Positions 4,573 to 6,613 of a DNA stretch of 6,613 nucleotides are shown in pieces. A program made the translations under genes and the position numbers. Each line of letters starts with the position of its first letter. Within the stretch, counting starts at the first letter, position 1. This DNA is from Thiotrichaceae bacterium (GTDB lineage: Bacteria > Pseudomonadota > Gammaproteobacteria > Thiotrichales > Thiotrichaceae). The stretch lies in contig JALVEA010000477.1 in the NCBI GenBank assembly GCA_027008665.1, positions 1 through 6,613 of the forward strand, read 5' to 3'. The notes below the pieces were generated by a model. The model ran no database searches. It was not told the DNA's origin and saw nothing but the letters and a program-made list of their open reading frames with translations.

Positions 4573-6303
4573 TTATGCTACCAATTCGCTACTATTTTCA
4601 TTTTTTTGCAATACCTTATTTTCTCTATAAACCCACTTGTCTAGTATGGCTAATAGGCTTTCCATTTTAATTGGTTTAGCTAGATAGTCATCCATTCCTG
4701 AGTCTAGACATTTCTTCTTATCTTTTGGCATTACGTTAGCGGTTAGAGCCACAATGGGAATACGGCTATTTTGTTGTGATTGCCAATAATTTTGTAGGTA
4801 TCTTGTTGCTTCGTAGCCATCTACTTGTGGCATTTGGCAGTCCATTAAAATTAGGTCATAGTCATGTTGTGGGTTTTCTACAATGGTATCAATAAGTAGT
4901 TGTCCATTATTTTTAATGGTGGACTTACAGCCTAGTTGGGTGAGCATCTGTTCGATAACTATTTGATTGACCATGTTATCTTCTGCGATAAGTATATTTA
5001 TTTTTCCTTTGTTTTTTTGCCTAGGTTTTTCTTCCTGTTTTTCACTCTTTTTTGCTTCTGTTTGTTGAAGTGGTAATGAAAATGAGAAGATACTGCCTTT
5101 TCCTAGCTCGGAGATTACTTTCATCTCTCCGCCCATTTCATTTACTAGGCGTTGGCTAAGCGCTAAACCTAAGCCTGTACCACCGTAATTACGGGTGGTT
5201 GATGCATCTGCTTGGGTAAAGTAGTTAAAAATACGTTGTTGAGCTTCTTCTGATATGCCAATGCCCGAGTCTTTGACTTTACATTGTAGTAATGTGTCTT
5301 GTTGTTGAATAACAGATATTTCTATTTCAACACTACCATTGTCGGTAAATTTAATGGCGTTACCAAGCAGGTTAATAATAATCTGTCTTATACGCGTAGG
5401 ATCGCCTTTAAAGTGTTTGTTTTCGTTACTTTTAAAGGTATAGCTTAGTGTGATACCTTTTTCATTGGCGCGTGGTTCTAATAAGCTAACTACTTCTTTT
5501 AGCAGCTTTTTAAGATTAAAATCAATTATCTCTAGATTTATCTTCCCTGCTTCTATCTTTGATAAATCGAGTATGTCGTTTAGTAGTACTAATAATGCAT
5601 CGGCTGAATTTTTAGCGATAGTGAGTCGCTTGCGTTGGGGTTTATCTAAAGGATCATTTAAGGTGAGTTCTAGCATGCCAAGAACACCGTTCATAGGCGT
5701 ACGAATTTCATGGCTCATATTTGCTAAAAATTCACTTTTAATTTTAGCGGATGTATTTGCGGCATCTACTGCTTGTGTTAGGCGTTTTAACAGTATTCTG
5801 ACGTAAAAAGACAGAATCAGAATAGAAAGATATATGCTAATGGTATGGATAATATTGTTTATCCAATAGTCATTAATAATACAGGCAATAGTAAACCCAA
5901 TAAGGCTAAGTGCTAGCGCCACATCGAGATGTTGTAAGCCAAAACGAAAACCATTGCCTACGATAAGCAAAATATAGAACCAACTGATGCTTAACATCCA
6001 TTGTTCACCAACCGACATAAATGCACTGGTAGCTGCTATATCAAGTAGCATACCTGCAAATATACGGATATTACTTAACTCTGGTTTTAGTTTAATGGAA
6101 ATTAAAAGTAGAAATGATGAGGTGATATATATAGCTGAAAATATGATGCTATATGTTGATCCTATATAGTTTTGGGGCAGTATCCAAAAGTATAAAAATA
6201 AACCAGTGCCAATGATAACGAGTAAACGCATCAATGATTGCTCAATTTCACTACCTAAGTGATCAGATAAGTCATTTATATTTTTTTTAAATATACTGTC
6301 CAT
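4573..6303 (-). CDS. rpfC: RpfC-type hybrid sensor histidine kinase, DSF receptor, without HPt domain
   Basis: This 576-residue inner-membrane hybrid kinase starts with a short segment before the first membrane helix, then about six hydrophobic stretches (near 26-42, 51-70, 82-97, 103-118, 126-143, 152-171). This input region matches Xanthomonas RpfC: the pre-helix pattern S-E-x-x-Q-x-L-x-R at 18-26, GMLLD (84-88), VGNGFRFG (115-122) and the LLKRLTQAVDAA linker. Next come HisKA with the phosphorylated His198 in NMSHEIRTPMNG, and HATPase with N-box Asn315 (NLLGNAIKFT), DSGIGI (345-350) and GGTGLGL (374-380). The receiver has Glu441/Asp442, phosphoacceptor Asp488 in LILMDCQMP, Thr521 and Lys543. 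It ends there; Xanthomonas RpfC (about 726 aa) adds an HPt domain. The ribosome-binding site AGGA is nine bases before the ATG. It follows rpfF by 19 bases. DSF sensing is inferred from homology. Confidence 0.85.
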   Translation of the reverse strand: MDSIFKKNINDLSDHLGSEIEQSLMRLLVIIGTGLFLYFWILPQNYIGSTYSIIFSAIYITSSFLLLISIKLKPELSNIRIFAGMLLDIAATSAFMSVGEQWMLSISWFYILLIVGNGFRFGLQHLDVALALSLIGFTIACIINDYWINNIIHTISIYLSILILSFYVRILLKRLTQAVDAANTSAKIKSEFLANMSHEIRTPMNGVLGMLELTLNDPLDKPQRKRLTIAKNSADALLVLLNDILDLSKIEAGKINLEIIDFNLKKLLKEVVSLLEPRANEKGITLSYTFKSNENKHFKGDPTRIRQIIINLLGNAIKFTDNGSVEIEISVIQQQDTLLQCKVKDSGIGISEEAQQRIFNYFTQADASTTRNYGGTGLGLALSQRLVNEMGGEMKVISELGKGSIFSFSLPLQQTEAKKSEKQEEKPRQKNKGKINILIAEDNMVNQIVIEQMLTQLGCKSTIKNNGQLLIDTIVENPQHDYDLILMDCQMPQVDGYEATRYLQNYWQSQQNSRIPIVALTANVMPKDKKKCLDSGMDDYLAKPIKMESLLAILDKWVYRENKVLQKNENSSELVA

Positions 6304-6322
6304 TGAGCTCAGTCCTGAGTTT

Positions 6323-6613
6323 TTAATTTGAGGATACAGCTTTTAATGTTTCAGGCTGAGTATTGTTGTTATTATTTTGATATTGATTAGTAGGTGATTT
6401 TTTCTTTTGTCTGCGGACTAATATCGACATCATTCTTAAATTTCTTTTTGTTAAACTCATCGCAGCTTCTACCCAAAGGTCGATACTATAGGCGAGACTT
6501 GCATAGCTTATATTTTGATCATACTGTTTGATTTTATGTAGAGCAGTGTGTGGTATTTGATTACTTTCTCGTTCGGCGATAAAATTTTCAATTGCTTTGC
6601 GCCCCTCTCCTTT
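6323..6613 (-). CDS. rpfF: RpfF-type DSF synthase (crotonase family), C-terminal fragment
   Basis: The last 96 residues are visible; the start and the crotonase active site lie beyond the right edge. The fragment aligns with the C-terminal part of Xanthomonas RpfF as recalled: EGRKAIENFIAERESNQIPH against a GQGVAAVEQVIRESKRTPH-like segment, then IDLWVEAAMSLTKRNLRMM-x-x-LVRRQ against the RpfF stretch I-x-x-IWVDTAMQLGEKSLRTM-x-RLVRAQ. This helical tail sets RpfF apart from ordinary enoyl-CoA hydratases. RpfF acts in the cytosol on acyl carrier protein-bound 3-hydroxyacyl chains, dehydrating them and releasing cis-2-unsaturated fatty acids (DSF). An unusual Asn/Gln-rich tail of about 24 residues follows the family's normal end. 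The next gene encodes the likely receptor, which supports the call. Confidence 0.8.
   Translation of the reverse strand, partial: KGEGRKAIENFIAERESNQIPHTALHKIKQYDQNISYASLAYSIDLWVEAAMSLTKRNLRMMSILVRRQKKKSPTNQYQNNNNNTQPETLKAVSSN

Noticed and set aside
5450..6169. Plus-strand open frames of 118 and 60 codons opposite the kinase gene
   Set aside because: They are antisense to the HisKA and membrane regions of the RpfC-like protein and show no family features.
4145..6613. A second copy of the tRNA-Val 3' end marking the far end of an island
   Set aside because: I found no repeat of the TTCGAATCCACTCGCGCCT segment to the right of the tRNA, so the rpf genes cannot be shown to lie inside an integrated element.
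1..6613. CRISPR array, rRNA genes or a toxin-antitoxin pair
   Set aside because: No regularly spaced repeats, rRNA signatures or recognisable toxin-antitoxin proteins were seen on either strand.

Overview
This AT-rich window looks like a chromosomal segment from a low-GC gammaproteobacterium. The evidence is a YadG/YadH-type ABC exporter very close to the Escherichia coli pair, a CPXCG cysteine-rich small protein, an MnmC-type tRNA modification domain, and bacterial tRNA genes with encoded CCA ends. The genus cannot be fixed from the sequence alone. All family comparisons are from memory; no database search was run.

Layout, left to right. Positions 1-2451 hold a three-gene minus-strand operon, read from right to left: yadG (ABC ATPase), yadH (ABC-2 permease) and a stand-alone MnmC-type FAD oxidoreductase that runs off the left edge. 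The genes overlap by 4 and 1 bases, so translation is probably coupled. Positions 2452-2923 are a gene-poor spacer with a candidate yadG promoter, two small palindromes and a convincing plus-strand terminator that has no obvious gene in front of it. Positions 2924-3849 hold a two-gene plus-strand operon: a membrane-anchored SGNH/GDSL hydrolase overlapping a small CPXCG protein.

Positions 3973-4221 are a tRNA-Asn/tRNA-Val unit with a near-consensus promoter. Directly behind tRNA-Val lie what look like the remains of an integrated element: GGGTAT boxes, then the first codons of a P4-type tyrosine integrase, cut off by an imperfect palindrome of about 115 bp. tRNA-Val itself has an A-C mismatch in its acceptor stem, which may be a scar of that integration.

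Positions 4573-6613, on the minus strand, are the most interesting part. The fragment at the right edge is the C-terminus of an RpfF-type enoyl-CoA hydratase/thioesterase, the synthase of diffusible signal factor (DSF, cis-2-unsaturated fatty acids). Nineteen bases later comes a hybrid histidine kinase whose N-terminal membrane domain matches RpfC, the DSF receptor. Together they form a compact synthase-receptor quorum-sensing operon. Unlike Xanthomonas RpfC, this kinase ends after its receiver domain, with no HPt domain, and no RpfG-like regulator is adjacent downstream.
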